From contig NZ_WQGO01000007.1 in the NCBI RefSeq assembly GCF_013034685.1, positions 124,001-188,000 of the forward strand: 64,000 nt of DNA, read 5' to 3'. The translations under genes and the position numbers were made by a program. A model generated the notes under the pieces. The model was not told the origin of the DNA. It searched no databases and was given only the letters and a program-made list of their open reading frames with translations. Source of the stretch: Ruegeria lacuscaerulensis. Lineage in GTDB: Bacteria > Pseudomonadota > Alphaproteobacteria > Rhodobacterales > Rhodobacteraceae. Below, in pieces: positions 1 through 8,335 of this stretch (the first letter of the stretch is position 1; the number at the start of each line of letters is the position of its first letter).

Positions 1-752
1 ATCGGACCATGGCGCAGGGTTTCACGACCGCGTTCCGACATCACCTCGATCGGGAGGCAGCCATCGAAATACCCGGCGGTTTCGCCTTCGTGGAACTCGG
101 TCTTGTCAGCAGCCAACAAGGCATCAATGAATGCCTCGTACTGGTCGCGGTCCATCGGGCAGTTCAAATAAGCGGTGCGCTCTTCCTCGGTCTCGCCCTT
201 GTCATAGCGCGACTGCATCCAGGCCTGGCTCATGTCGATGCTGTCGGCATAGACGATGGGTGCAATTGCATCGAAAAAGGCGAGCGAGTCGGTGCCGGTT
301 TCCGCCCGGATCGCCTCACCCAGCGCAGCCGAAGTCAGTGGCCCGGTTGCAAAAATCCATAGGCCGTCATCGGGCAGGGTGGTTACTTCCTCCTCGGACA
401 CCTCGACTCGTGGATGGGCCCGTAGCTTGGTTGTCACGGATTCGGCAAAGGGATCACGATCCACCGCCAGGGCGCCGCCTGCCGGCAGCCGATGGGCATC
501 AGCGGTTGTCATAATCAACCCGTTCGCGGCGCGCATCTCCCAATGCAGCAAGCCAACGGCGTTCTGTTCATCGTCATCCGAACGGAAGGAGTTCGAGCAA
601 ACCATCTCGGCCAGGTTACCGGTCTGGTGCGCAAAGGTGCCCACTTTGGGCCGCATTTCGTGGATCACAACATCCACGCCCATTTCCGCCGCCTGCCAGG
701 CAGCCTCGGACCCGGCCATGCCGCCGCCCACGATATGCAGTTTCTGTGTCAT
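1..752 (-). CDS. trmFO: TrmFO, tRNA (uracil-54-C5) methyltransferase, partial
   Basis: Folate- and FAD-dependent enzyme that makes m5U54 in the T-loop of tRNA, in the cytoplasm. The reading frame opens at an ATG at 750-752 and runs off the left edge, so only the N-terminal 250 residues of a protein usually near 440-450 residues are present. A dinucleotide-binding glycine motif (GGGMAGSEA, residues 9-17) starts the protein, followed by the family-typical stretch around HEMRPK and a CSNSFRSD segment. The next gene upstream on the same strand is an enoyl-CoA hydratase-like gene, about 250 bases away across an inverted repeat, so trmFO probably has its own promoter. Family assignment is firm; the C-terminus is outside the window. 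Confidence 0.93.
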   Translation of the reverse strand, partial: MTQKLHIVGGGMAGSEAAWQAAEMGVDVVIHEMRPKVGTFAHQTGNLAEMVCSNSFRSDDDEQNAVGLLHWEMRAANGLIMTTADAHRLPAGGALAVDRDPFAESVTTKLRAHPRVEVSEEEVTTLPDDGLWIFATGPLTSAALGEAIRAETGTDSLAFFDAIAPIVYADSIDMSQAWMQSRYDKGETEEERTAYLNCPMDRDQYEAFIDALLAADKTEFHEGETAGYFDGCLPIEVMSERGRETLRHGP

Positions 753-823
753 GCGCAGCCACATAGGGCAGAGCGCGCGCCAACGCAAACACCTGTTGGG
801 TCAGATTGTCTGAAGAAGGGAAA

Positions 824-904
824 TTTTGGGGTCGCCGCTGCGGGAATGTCAACGCCGGTGAGAGAGACCAGCTGGAGGGACCTTCCGCCTACGGCGACCC
901 AAAA
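824..904. repeat. Long imperfect inverted repeat between the crotonase gene and trmFO
   Basis: The left arm at 824-837 (TTTTGGGGTCGCCG) matches the reverse complement of the right arm at 892-904 (CGGCGACCCAAAA), with one extra base in the left arm. The arms are about 54 bases apart, and the interior also has partial dyad symmetry (CCAGCTGG). Both flanking genes run leftward. It could be a long-stem terminator, an mRNA stabiliser or a copy of a dispersed palindromic element; copy number cannot be seen here. Confidence 0.5.
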
Positions 905-1006
905 TCGGTTTTCAGGCCATAGCCTTGTCTCAGCATTGCCACAGTGTCGCCGTTTTGAAAAGTCCCAAAATGCGGAATCGGGCAGAATTCCCAAGAAACA
1001 ATTGCG

Positions 1007-1792
1007 TTATTGTTCCCAATTTGGCGTTCTTTTTTCGATAAATGCAGAGATTCCTTCCTCGGTATCCCGGTGCATCATGTTCTGCGCCATCACTTCGCCG
1101 GTATGTGCGTAGGCTTGTTCAATGGGCATATCGAGCTGCTGATAGAACGCTTCCTTACCGATTTTCACTGCCGATCCCAACTTTTCCGCCAGTTGTTCCG
1201 CAAGGGCTTGTGCCTCATGCTCCAGCAGCATTTCCGGCACGGCCCGGTTGATTAGCCCCAGTTCTGCCGCACGTTCTGCCGTTATGAAATCACCTGTGGT
1301 CAGCATTTCAAACGCTTGTTTTCGGGGAATATTGCGGCTGAGCGCAACCATGGGTGTCGAACAAAACAGGCCGATATTCACGCCATTGACGCCGAACCGC
1401 GTCGTCTCTGCCGCCACGGCCAGATCGCAAGTGGCAACCAGCTGGCATCCAGCGGCCGTCGCGATGCCATGAACCTGAGCGATGACAGGTTGAGGTAAGG
1501 ACTGAATTGTCAGCATCATCTGTGCGCATCTGCTGAACAAGTCCTGGAAATAGGCCTTACCGCCATCTTCGCTTTGACGCCCCGCTGTCATCTGCTTCAG
1601 ATCGTGGCCCGCGCAAAAGGCTTTGCCCGAGCCCGACAAGACCACCGCGCGGATAGTCCGGTCGTCGCGCAGGGCATCAAACTCGGTTTGCAGCGCCGCA
1701 AGCATTTCGTCGCTGAGAGCATTCAGGCGTTCCGGCGCATTCATCGTCAACCTTGCGACCGCTCCGGTGTCGCTGCGTTCCAGAATTCCCAT
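1007..1792 (-). CDS. Enoyl-CoA hydratase/isomerase family protein, ECHDC3-like
   Basis: Crotonase-fold protein of 261 residues. The CoA/oxyanion-hole elements are present (FCAGHDL at 59-65; AAGCQ around 113-117). The two glutamates used by classical enoyl-CoA hydratases (E144 and E164 in the rat enzyme) align here with Gln117 and Gly137, so ordinary hydratase chemistry is unlikely. The segment VNIGLFCSTP at 138-147 is characteristic of the ECHDC3 branch. A strong ribosome site (GGAGGG) precedes the ATG at 1792. It is divergent from a thioesterase gene that starts 58 bases away, which suggests a shared acyl-CoA role. The substrate is unknown. Confidence 0.85.
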   Translation of the reverse strand: MGILERSDTGAVARLTMNAPERLNALSDEMLAALQTEFDALRDDRTIRAVVLSGSGKAFCAGHDLKQMTAGRQSEDGGKAYFQDLFSRCAQMMLTIQSLPQPVIAQVHGIATAAGCQLVATCDLAVAAETTRFGVNGVNIGLFCSTPMVALSRNIPRKQAFEMLTTGDFITAERAAELGLINRAVPEMLLEHEAQALAEQLAEKLGSAVKIGKEAFYQQLDMPIEQAYAHTGEVMAQNMMHRDTEEGISAFIEKRTPNWEQ

Positions 1793-1850
1793 CTTGCCCT
1801 CCGATCTGATGTGAGGCCAACTCTAGGTCGGCAAATCGAGGAGGGGAAGC

Positions 1851-2294
1851 ATGTCATTGGCCTTAGACCGGGAAGAATTGACTGCCTATATGAAACAGGT
1901 CTTTCCGCAGGTGCATCGGGACTTCGTGGTTGAGGACCTGACCGAGGACACGATCACCATGCGGTTGGTGGTCGAAGACCGGCACTTGCGGCCGGGTGGT
2001 ACGGTTTCAGGGCCGTCCATGTTCGGTCTGGCCGATGTCTGTGTCTATGCAATCATTCTGGCGCGCAAAGGTCGTCAATCTCTGGCCGTTACAACGGGTT
2101 GTTCGATGGACTTCATGCGCAAACCCGATGGAGACCAGGACATGATCGCACGCTGCACCCTGTTGAAGCTGGGAAAGGCTTTAGCCGTAGGCGATGTGCT
2201 GATGTATTCGGAAGGCTCTGACAAACCCGTTGCACGTGCCACGATGACCTATTCGCTGCCGCCCGAGGGGTCTGCCGCCGCGGCATTCGGATAA
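1851..2294 (+). CDS. PaaI/YbgC-type hotdog-fold thioesterase
   Basis: A 147-residue single hotdog domain. The segment with RPGGTVSGPSMFGLADV (about residues 43-60) is the family's active-site helix region, followed by the typical beta-strand ending in ARATMTYSLP. Such proteins hydrolyse small or aromatic acyl-CoA esters in the cytoplasm. The start is supported by GAGGGG eight bases upstream. It is transcribed divergently from the crotonase-like gene at 1007-1792; the 58-base gap probably holds both promoters. The substrate cannot be deduced from sequence. Confidence 0.85.
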   Translation: MSLALDREELTAYMKQVFPQVHRDFVVEDLTEDTITMRLVVEDRHLRPGGTVSGPSMFGLADVCVYAIILARKGRQSLAVTTGCSMDFMRKPDGDQDMIARCTLLKLGKALAVGDVLMYSEGSDKPVARATMTYSLPPEGSAAAAFG

Positions 2295-2319
2295 AAAATG
2301 GCCGGGACGAGCCCGGCCA
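2293..2319 (-). terminator. Rho-independent terminator of the DUF1127 gene
   Basis: A perfect 8-bp stem (TGGCCGGG / CCCGGCCA) with a 5-base loop, followed on the minus strand by six T. It lies 34 bases downstream of the DUF1127 stop codon. A second, smaller hairpin (GTCCC/GGGAC, 2328-2343) lies between. Confidence 0.8.
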
Positions 2320-2353
2320 AGGAAGAGGTCCCAATAAAGGGACTGGGGATATC

Positions 2354-2581
2354 TTACCCGTGCCAGAACGGGCGTTCGATTTCGCGGTTGGCCTGATCTC
2401 GGGTCAACCCGACATCACGCAGCAACCGATCATCCAGTTTCGACAAATTGACTCTGCTGCGGCGCTGTCGCTCCCACTTTGTGACAGTCGCCGCAAACCG
2501 CACGGCCAGCGATGCGATCAGCGGCAGCCGAGGGCTGTCGTTCAGCAGCAAAAGGGCGGGGGTGTGCATTGCGCGTGTCAT
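2354..2581 (-). CDS. DUF1127 domain protein
   Basis: A 75-residue basic protein. The C-terminal half has the DUF1127 signature: RRSRVNLSKLDDRLLRDVGLTR, with an arginine-rich lead-in and the LDDRLLRDVGL core; the tail REIERPFW is also typical. The ATG at 2581 was chosen over an upstream ATG at 2653 because AAAGGA lies 8 bases before it and the longer form would cover the operator region. Members of the family bind RNA and affect stress, phosphate or carbon responses in alphaproteobacteria. It faces a MocR-type regulator across a palindrome-rich gap, so joint control is likely. Confidence 0.85.
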   Translation of the reverse strand: MTRAMHTPALLLLNDSPRLPLIASLAVRFAATVTKWERQRRSRVNLSKLDDRLLRDVGLTRDQANREIERPFWHG

Positions 2582-2637
2582 CTTGGGTATCCTTTCAAAT
2601 TGTATTGACACAAACGAAATATGTTCGGTATATATGA

Positions 2638-2661
2638 TTGATACATTCGACATTGTATCAA
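2638..2661. promoter_or_regulatory. Perfect palindrome, probable MocR operator
   Basis: TTGATACA-N8-TGTATCAA is a perfect 8+8 inverted repeat in the gap between the divergent DUF1127 and MocR genes. The core GATACAA/TTGTATC recurs at 2599-2605, 2684-2690 and about 2747-2753, the pattern expected for an autoregulating MocR/PdxR-type factor. The assignment to the adjacent regulator is inference. Confidence 0.6.
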
Positions 2662-2675
2662 AATCAAAGGAAGAA

Positions 2676-2690
2676 TTGTAATGGATACAA
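2676..2690. promoter_or_regulatory. Inverted repeat overlapping the MocR start codon
   Basis: TTGTA-ATGGA-TACAA places a 5+5 inverted repeat symmetrically over the ATG at 2681. It uses the same half-site as the palindrome at 2638-2661, and binding there would block transcription elongation or initiation of the regulator's own gene. Confidence 0.45.
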
Positions 2691-4084
2691 TTTGGCCGGA
2701 GTCTCTGCCGAAATCCAAGGGGCCCAAGTATACGCTTGTGGCCGATACAATTCGAAAAGCTATTGATAACAAATTATTGGAGGTCGGAACTAAGCTGCCT
2801 CCGGTACGAGAACTGGCGTATCGGTTACAAATTACGCCGGGCACCGTTGCGCGTGCGTATACGATTCTGACGGATGAGGGATTGTTACAAGCCGAGGTGG
2901 GGCGTGGTACATTCGTGGCCCCGCCGAAATCGCCGATTCTGGATGATGTCTGGGCGCGGCAGTTGCATCTGCGCGACGACAAGTACAATGCCAGCGTCAG
3001 CCTGTTTAGCCCGCGACTGGCGGATGTAGGGCAGGTGGCTCTGATCCGGGAGTGCTTGCAAAAGGTGTCGCAATCCGATCCGGGGCTGTTTCTGAATTAT
3101 CCTACCCGCGACGCGTATATACCGATGCGCCAGGCCGTAGTTGACTGGCTATCCGATCTTCCATTGGGGCCGTTGTCGCAAAACGATATTGTACTGACAC
3201 ATGGCGGGCAGAACGGATTGTGCCTTGTGTTTCAAACCATTCTGCGTTGTCCCAAACCTTTGGTCCTGGTCGAGGACCTGTCCTATGCCGGGTTCCGCCG
3301 CGCCGGAGAGCTGATGCGGGCCGAGGTGGTCGGTGTGAAGATGGACAAATGGGGCATTGACCCCGACGCGATGGAGCACGTCCTACGTCAAAACCCTGCG
3401 CAGGCTGTCTGCGTTTCTCCGGAAGTTCAGAACCCGACTGGCGCGCATACCCCCCTGGAGCGACGCAAAGAAGTTGTCGAGGTCGCCCGTCGCTTTGACC
3501 TGCAAATCATCGAGGATGATTGCTACCGAATGGGCGACGCACGCGAGCCCAGCTACCGCGCCCTGGCCCCCGAGCGTGGATGGCACGTGTCGTCCATTTC
3601 CAAAACTTTGACGCCTGCGCTGCGGGTGGGCTTTGCGATTGCCCCGCGTGAGCGCAGTGTCGATCTGCGGAGGTCGGCGGAATACGGGTATTTCGGATTG
3701 GCGCAACCGCTGGCGGAACTGACCCGGCTCATGCTGTCCGACCCGCGCACCCGGCGAATTGCCCGCGATGTACGCGAGAAGATGGGGGAATATGTGCGCG
3801 TGGCTGTAAATTCTTTGGGTGGGTTTGACCTGAACTGGGCGCCTGATGTGCCGTTTGTCTGGCTTAACTTGCCCTCGGGCTGGCGTGCTGCTGCATTTAG
3901 CCGGGCGGCTGAGCGGGAAGGAATCCAACTGCGATCCGCCGATGAGTTCGCTTTGCGCGATGGACGCGCGCCGAATGCAGTGCGCATTGCGATGAATGGA
4001 CATGTCTCGCTTGAACGGTTCGAAGATGCAATGCAGCGCCTGCGCAATCTGTTGGACAACCCGCCCGAGCAAATCAGCGTTTAA
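2681..4084 (+). CDS. MocR-type regulator (GntR winged helix + aminotransferase-like domain)
   Basis: A 467-residue protein. Residues about 15-85 form a GntR winged helix-turn-helix (LPPVRELAYRLQITPGTVARAY), and residues about 110-460 a fold-type I aminotransferase domain. The PLP-binding lysine is visible as Lys308 in SISKTLTPALRVG. MocR proteins sense PLP or amino-acid adducts and control vitamin B6, taurine, ectoine or GABA genes. No such pathway gene is adjacent, only a DUF1127 gene in divergent orientation. Operator-like repeats surround the start codon. The ligand is unknown. The ribosome site is AAGGAAG ahead of the ATG. Confidence 0.88.
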   Translation: MDTIWPESLPKSKGPKYTLVADTIRKAIDNKLLEVGTKLPPVRELAYRLQITPGTVARAYTILTDEGLLQAEVGRGTFVAPPKSPILDDVWARQLHLRDDKYNASVSLFSPRLADVGQVALIRECLQKVSQSDPGLFLNYPTRDAYIPMRQAVVDWLSDLPLGPLSQNDIVLTHGGQNGLCLVFQTILRCPKPLVLVEDLSYAGFRRAGELMRAEVVGVKMDKWGIDPDAMEHVLRQNPAQAVCVSPEVQNPTGAHTPLERRKEVVEVARRFDLQIIEDDCYRMGDAREPSYRALAPERGWHVSSISKTLTPALRVGFAIAPRERSVDLRRSAEYGYFGLAQPLAELTRLMLSDPRTRRIARDVREKMGEYVRVAVNSLGGFDLNWAPDVPFVWLNLPSGWRAAAFSRAAEREGIQLRSADEFALRDGRAPNAVRIAMNGHVSLERFEDAMQRLRNLLDNPPEQISV

Positions 4085-4151
4085 ATTGGGGTAAAATAAT
4101 ACCTATTTTATAAGTTACTGTTTTTACAACATTTAAAAGAGATTACTGCAG

Positions 4152-4180
4152 TTGACCTGCGCAACGCTCCCCTCTAAATA
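4152..4180 (+). promoter_or_regulatory. Sigma-70 promoter of rplM-rpsI
   Basis: TTGACC, a 17-base spacer, then TAAATA: a near-consensus housekeeping promoter about 65 bases before the rplM start. Confidence 0.65.
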
Positions 4181-4198
4181 CGCTCCATCGAATTCGGG

Positions 4199-4217
4199 CC
4201 GCTCCACACGGGGGCGG
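4199..4217 (+). promoter_or_regulatory. Leader hairpin of rplM mRNA
   Basis: CCGCTCC / GGGGCGG forms a 7-bp stem (one G-U pair) with a 5-base loop in the short 5' leader between the promoter and rplM. It could be an autoregulatory site for L13, by analogy with r-protein leaders elsewhere; this is inference. Confidence 0.35.
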
Positions 4218-4246
4218 TCTTTCACATCAAACAGGACTATCCTGCC

Positions 4247-4705
4247 ATGAAAACCTTTTCTGCAACACCTGCAGACATCGACAAGAAATGGATCCTGATC
4301 GACGCCGAGGGCGTTGTTCTGGGTCGTCTTGCTTCGATCGTCGCCATGCGCCTGCGTGGCAAGCACAAAGCGTCGTTCACCCCGAACATGGACATGGGCG
4401 ACAATGTTATTGTGATCAACGCTGACAAAATCCAGATGACCGGCAAGAAGCGCGAAGAGAACTTCTACTGGCACACTGGCCACCCGGGCGGCATCAAGTC
4501 GCGCACCAAACAGCAGATCCTGGAAGGTGCACATCCTGAGCGCGTTGTCGTTCAGGCCGTCAAGCGCATGCTGCCGGGCAACCGTCTGGCGCGCAAGCAG
4601 ATGACCAACCTGCGCGTTTACGCCGGTGGCGATCATCCCCATGAGGCGCAAGCGCCCGAAGTTCTGGACGTTAAGTCCATGAACAAGAAAAACACCCGGA
4701 GCTAA
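4247..4705 (+). CDS. rplM: Large ribosomal subunit protein uL13
   Basis: A 152-residue protein, close to the usual length of about 142-155. Family landmarks are [17 protein letters not shown] near the N-terminus, the internal [18 protein letters not shown] segment and [11 protein letters not shown]13 is an early assembly protein of the 50S subunit. It is the first gene of a two-gene operon with rpsI, which starts 6 bases after the rplM stop codon. A strong promoter and a small leader hairpin precede it. Confidence 0.98.
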   Translation: MKTFSATPADIDKKWILIDAEGVVLGRLASIVAMRLRGKHKASFTPNMDMGDNVIVINADKIQMTGKKREENFYWHTGHPGGIKSRTKQQILEGAHPERVVVQAVKRMLPGNRLARKQMTNLRVYAGGDHPHEAQAPEVLDVKSMNKKNTRS

Positions 4706-4711
4706 TGACCG

Positions 4712-5197
4712 ATGGCTGATCAGATCAATACTCTCGAAGAGCTGAGCGCCGTCGCAGGCGTTGAAACCGTGGCCGAAGAAGTCATCGTGCGTGAACCCGT
4801 GCGCGACGAGCTGGGCCGTTCCTACGCCACCGGCAAGCGTAAAGACGCTGTTGCACGCGTTTGGATCAAGCCGGGTTCCGGCAAAGTCACCGTGAACGGC
4901 AAGGACCAGGACAAGTATTTCGCTCGTCCCGTTCTGCAGCTGATCCTGCGCCAGCCGTTCCAGGTTGCCGGTGTAGAAGGTGAGTTCGACGTTGTTGCAA
5001 CCGTCAAAGGCGGTGGCCTGACCGGTCAGGCCGGTGCGGTCAAGCACGGCATCTCGAAAGCGCTGCAGCTCTATGATCCCTCTCTGCGTGGCGCGCTGAA
5101 AGCCGCTGGCTTCCTGACCCGCGACAGCCGCGTTGTGGAACGTAAGAAATACGGGAAGCGCAAAGCGCGTCGTTCGTTCCAGTTCTCGAAGCGTTAA
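4712..5197 (+). CDS. rpsI: Small ribosomal subunit protein uS9
   Basis: A 161-residue protein. The conserved S9 core begins around residue 34 ([14 protein letters not shown]) and ends with the invariant basic tail ([18 protein letters not shown]) that reaches the P-site tRNA. The first ~30 residues are an acidic extension common in alphaproteobacteria and absent from the E. coli protein. It is co-transcribed with rplM and followed directly by a terminator. Confidence 0.98.
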   Translation: MADQINTLEELSAVAGVETVAEEVIVREPVRDELGRSYATGKRKDAVARVWIKPGSGKVTVNGKDQDKYFARPVLQLILRQPFQVAGVEGEFDVVATVKGGGLTGQAGAVKHGISKALQLYDPSLRGALKAAGFLTRDSRVVERKKYGKRKARRSFQFSKR

Positions 5198-5220
5198 TCG
5201 AGACGGACTCCGAATTGGAA

Positions 5221-5247
5221 AGGGCTCGCCTCGGCGAGCCCTTTTTC
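5221..5247. terminator. Terminator between rpsI and the convergent binding-protein gene
   Basis: AGGGCTCGCC / GGCGAGCCCT is a perfect 10-bp stem followed by TTTTTC on the plus strand. A short T run on the other strand may let it serve the convergent importer operon as well. Confidence 0.85.
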
Positions 5248-5253
5248 TTTGGT

Positions 5254-6414
5254 TTATTCTTCGTAGACCAGTTTCCAGGCCCCATCTTCGACAACGCTGA
5301 CAAAGACAGTATCCGCGCCTTGATGGTCGTCTGGACCATAGGTGATCTGGTTTCCGACCAGATCATCCTTGTAGTTCAGGGTCTCCATCGCCGCGATAAA
5401 GCTGTCATGGGTCAGGTCAGGGCCTGCGGCCTCTAGCGCTTTGACCATCATCTCGGCGGCCGAATAGCCTAGCATCGAGAAACCGACAGGGTCTTCGCCC
5501 GTGGCCTCCTTGTATTCGGCGATGAATGCGGCCGGGGCAGGCTCTTCCGCGCGAGCCCAGAGGTCCAGCCAGGAGGCCGCTGCATAGAACCCATCGGTTA
5601 CGCCACCGGGTACTTGCGCAACCACGGTCAGGAAACTGGCCGAAGTACCAAGGAATTTCATATCCGCTAACCCCATCTTTTTGGCCGTGCCAACCACGGT
5701 GATGGCCTGCCGCACTCCCAAAGCCATTGTGACGATATCGCAGCCTTCCTCCTTGAGCTTGCTTAGAGAGCCGACGAAATCCGTCTCATCCGGTTTGTGC
5801 GTGGTTTCAGCGACAAATGCGATACCAGCCTCTTCCGCCCCTGCTTTGCTGCCTTCCAGAATTTCTTCGCCGAAATCGGTGGGCAGGTACATGGTGCACA
5901 CGGATTGTGATCCGAATTCGCCGTTCAGATATTTCACCCCTATCCGGGCCTGATCAAAATAAGTCGAGAACGAGGTAAACTTATTCTTCATCGGCTCTTG
6001 CAGCATTTGCCGTGCGGCTGTCAGAGGCGCAACGTTGGGAATACCTTTCGGGTCCAGCAGTTTGAATCCGGCCACGTTCATCGGCGTGCCCAGTGACTGC
6101 AGCATGGCAAACACCTTGTCGCGGTTCAGCAGCTTGTTATAGCCCTGCATCGCGCGCGGCATCTGATAGCCGTTATCCTCAACCACGAAACGGATTTTGC
6201 GCCCGTGCACGCCGCCTTCGGCATTCACGCGGTCAAACACTACATTTGCGCCCTTGGTGGCCGGAACTCCGACGGCAGCGAAAATACCGCTCAGATCGTT
6301 GACCGAGCCGATGACGATCTCATCATCGCTCACACCTTGTGTCTCAGCACCTGCAACAGTTGCCGCAGCCGTCAAAGCGGTGGCGGTGGCCAGCCGTTTG
6401 ATCACGTTCCTCAT
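5254..6414 (-). CDS. HAAT-family ABC transporter periplasmic binding protein
   Basis: A 386-residue protein with a Sec signal peptide (cleavage near AGAETQ, residue ~23) and a type I periplasmic binding fold (DEIVIGSVNDLSGIFAAVG at the start of the mature part). It is the last gene of the leftward operon livH-livM-livG-livF-acyl-CoA ligase-binding protein. LivK proper binds leucine, but this broad family also binds amides, aromatic acids and fatty-acid-like carboxylates. The adjacent ligase suggests a carboxylate that is activated to its CoA ester after import (inference). GGGAGGAG precedes the start. A possible terminator lies at 5221-5247. Confidence 0.9.
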   Translation of the reverse strand: MRNVIKRLATATALTAAATVAGAETQGVSDDEIVIGSVNDLSGIFAAVGVPATKGANVVFDRVNAEGGVHGRKIRFVVEDNGYQMPRAMQGYNKLLNRDKVFAMLQSLGTPMNVAGFKLLDPKGIPNVAPLTAARQMLQEPMKNKFTSFSTYFDQARIGVKYLNGEFGSQSVCTMYLPTDFGEEILEGSKAGAEEAGIAFVAETTHKPDETDFVGSLSKLKEEGCDIVTMALGVRQAITVVGTAKKMGLADMKFLGTSASFLTVVAQVPGGVTDGFYAAASWLDLWARAEEPAPAAFIAEYKEATGEDPVGFSMLGYSAAEMMVKALEAAGPDLTHDSFIAAMETLNYKDDLVGNQITYGPDDHQGADTVFVSVVEDGAWKLVYEE

Positions 6415-6443
6415 GTTTCTCCTCCCTTTGGGTAAACCCTTAT

Positions 6444-8330
6444 CTAATTGTACATATCTTCAATGAGATCTGCGTGTTTCTTTTCCACAAAGCTGCGTTT
6501 CAGCTTCATAGTGGCCGTCAGCTCTTCGTCATCGGCGGTCAGCAACACGTTAATCAGGCGGAAATCCTTGATCTGTTCGACCCGCGCAAATTCCTTGTTT
6601 ACCGCGTCGACTTCTGCCCCGATCTGATCGCGTACCTCAGGCGCGGCACAGAGTGACGCGAAGTTCGAAAACGGAACTTTGCGGTCCTGCGCAAACTTCT
6701 CGACGTTCTCCTGGTCGATCATTATCAGCGCCGTCAGAAACTTGCGTTGGTCGCCGATTATGACAGCGTCCGAGATATAGGGGCTGAATTTCAGGCGGCT
6801 TTCGATCTCGGCCGGGGTGATGTTCTTGCCGCCGGCCGTGATAATGATGTCTTTCAGTCGCCCGGTTATTGTCACATAGCCGTCTCCGTCGATCTGCCCC
6901 ATATCGCCTGTGCGAAGCCAGCCATCCGCGGTGAAGGTCTCGGCGGTTTTGGCGTTGTTGCGCCAATAGCCCTGAAAAACATTCAAACCCTTGATCTGAA
7001 TTTCTCCGTCAACTGCAATACGCACATCATTGCCCGGCACCGCGCGGCCAATGGTGCCGATTTTGTTGTGCTCGGTCGTGTTCAGCGTCGCCAGACCCGA
7101 GGTTTCGGTCATCCCGAACCCTTCGACAATGGGCACCCCGATGGACCAGTACCATTTCAGAAGGTCTGCCGAGATGGGCGCCGCTCCGGTGCCGCCGCGC
7201 CGCATCCGGTCTAGCCCCAGCATCCGCCGCAGATTGCGCAGAACCAACCGGTCCCACAGCCAGAACTGCGCGCTCACAGCGGCGGGCACCGGCTTTCCGG
7301 CCAGGATATACTCGGCCCGCGCCATACCCGCTTTCACGGCCATCCCAAAGGCAGCGCGCCCTGCGGGGGTGGCGTCCTGCGCCAGAATCTGAACCTGAGA
7401 ATAGATCTTCTCCCACACCCGCGGGACAGCGGTAAAGGTGCTGGGCGAGACCTCTTGCAGGTTCGCAAACACGGTTTCGGGGCTTTCGGCGAAATTCACC
7501 ACGCATTTCGACGCAAGCGGCAGGTAAACCGATACATCACGCTCGAGGATATGGCACAGCGGCAGAAAGCAAAGCTGCTCATCCGTTTCCAGCGAGGGCA
7601 GGGCGTGCGCACCGCATTCAATCGCGGCCAGGATGTTCTCGTGACTCAGCATCGCGCCCTTAGGCGCCCCAGTGGTGCCCGAGGTGTAGACCAACAGAGC
7701 CGTGTCCTGCGGCGAGGCCAGGGCGATCTCGGCTTCGAACTGGTCAGGCTCTTCGGCTTCAGCCCGTCGTCCGATGTCATACAGATCGCCAATCATCAAG
7801 CAGCGGTCGTGGCTCAGATCATGCAGGCCCTCATCCTCGAGGATGATGACGTTCAGCAGACCGGGAAGCTCGGTTTCGACCTCGAAGAACTTGTCCAACT
7901 GTTCTTCGTTCTCGACCACAAGAAAGCGGCTGTCGCTGTCATTCACAAGGTATTTCAATTGTTTGGCAGAATCGGTGGTGTAGATGCCCGAAGCAATGCC
8001 GCCCACACATTGGATGCCCATATCGAACCACGCCCATTCCTTGCGGTCCTCGGACAGGATTGAGACAACCTCGCCCCGTTGCAGCCCCAGCTTCCGTAAG
8101 GCCAGCCCGATCCACTTGGCATGTTGCCAGTAATCGGCCCAGGAATAGGACTTCCATATGCCGAAATCCTTTTCCCGATGTGCAGTGCGGTCGCCCAAAT
8201 CGGCGCAGCGTTTCTGAAACAACCCGCAGATCGTCATGCATTCATCCACCAGCACGGGGCGTTGGCCGGGGGTTGCGTTGAACTGGATGCCGTTGATCTT
8301 GGTCTGAGGGGGCAGGGTGCTGATATTCAT
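6444..8330 (-). CDS. Long-chain acyl-CoA synthetase-like AMP-forming ligase
   Basis: A 628-residue ANL-superfamily enzyme. The phosphate-binding loop is VYTSGTTGAPKGAMLSHEN (about 215-235); later come EGFGMTET, TADGWLRTGDMG and the hinge/C-domain GRLKDIIITAGGKNITP with the catalytic-type lysine. Such enzymes convert a carboxylic acid, ATP and CoA to acyl-CoA, AMP and pyrophosphate. Its length and motif set match FadD15/FAA-type synthetases rather than short-chain ligases. It lies inside a HAAT importer operon, 5 bases after livF, which is consistent with trapping the imported acid as CoA thioester. The TGGAGG ribosome site is clear. Confidence 0.9.
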   Translation of the reverse strand: MNISTLPPQTKINGIQFNATPGQRPVLVDECMTICGLFQKRCADLGDRTAHREKDFGIWKSYSWADYWQHAKWIGLALRKLGLQRGEVVSILSEDRKEWAWFDMGIQCVGGIASGIYTTDSAKQLKYLVNDSDSRFLVVENEEQLDKFFEVETELPGLLNVIILEDEGLHDLSHDRCLMIGDLYDIGRRAEAEEPDQFEAEIALASPQDTALLVYTSGTTGAPKGAMLSHENILAAIECGAHALPSLETDEQLCFLPLCHILERDVSVYLPLASKCVVNFAESPETVFANLQEVSPSTFTAVPRVWEKIYSQVQILAQDATPAGRAAFGMAVKAGMARAEYILAGKPVPAAVSAQFWLWDRLVLRNLRRMLGLDRMRRGGTGAAPISADLLKWYWSIGVPIVEGFGMTETSGLATLNTTEHNKIGTIGRAVPGNDVRIAVDGEIQIKGLNVFQGYWRNNAKTAETFTADGWLRTGDMGQIDGDGYVTITGRLKDIIITAGGKNITPAEIESRLKFSPYISDAVIIGDQRKFLTALIMIDQENVEKFAQDRKVPFSNFASLCAAPEVRDQIGAEVDAVNKEFARVEQIKDFRLINVLLTADDEELTATMKLKRSFVEKKHADLIEDMYN

Positions 8331-8335
8331 GCCGC

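Noticed and set aside
749..994. An 81-residue minus-strand frame upstream of trmFO
   Set aside because: It spans the inverted repeat at 824-904, has no ribosome site and no recognisable domain.
4133..5047. A 304-residue open frame on the minus strand opposite rplM and rpsI
   Set aside because: It is a shadow of two highly biased ribosomal protein genes; no ribosome site, no domain, and composition mirrors the sense genes.
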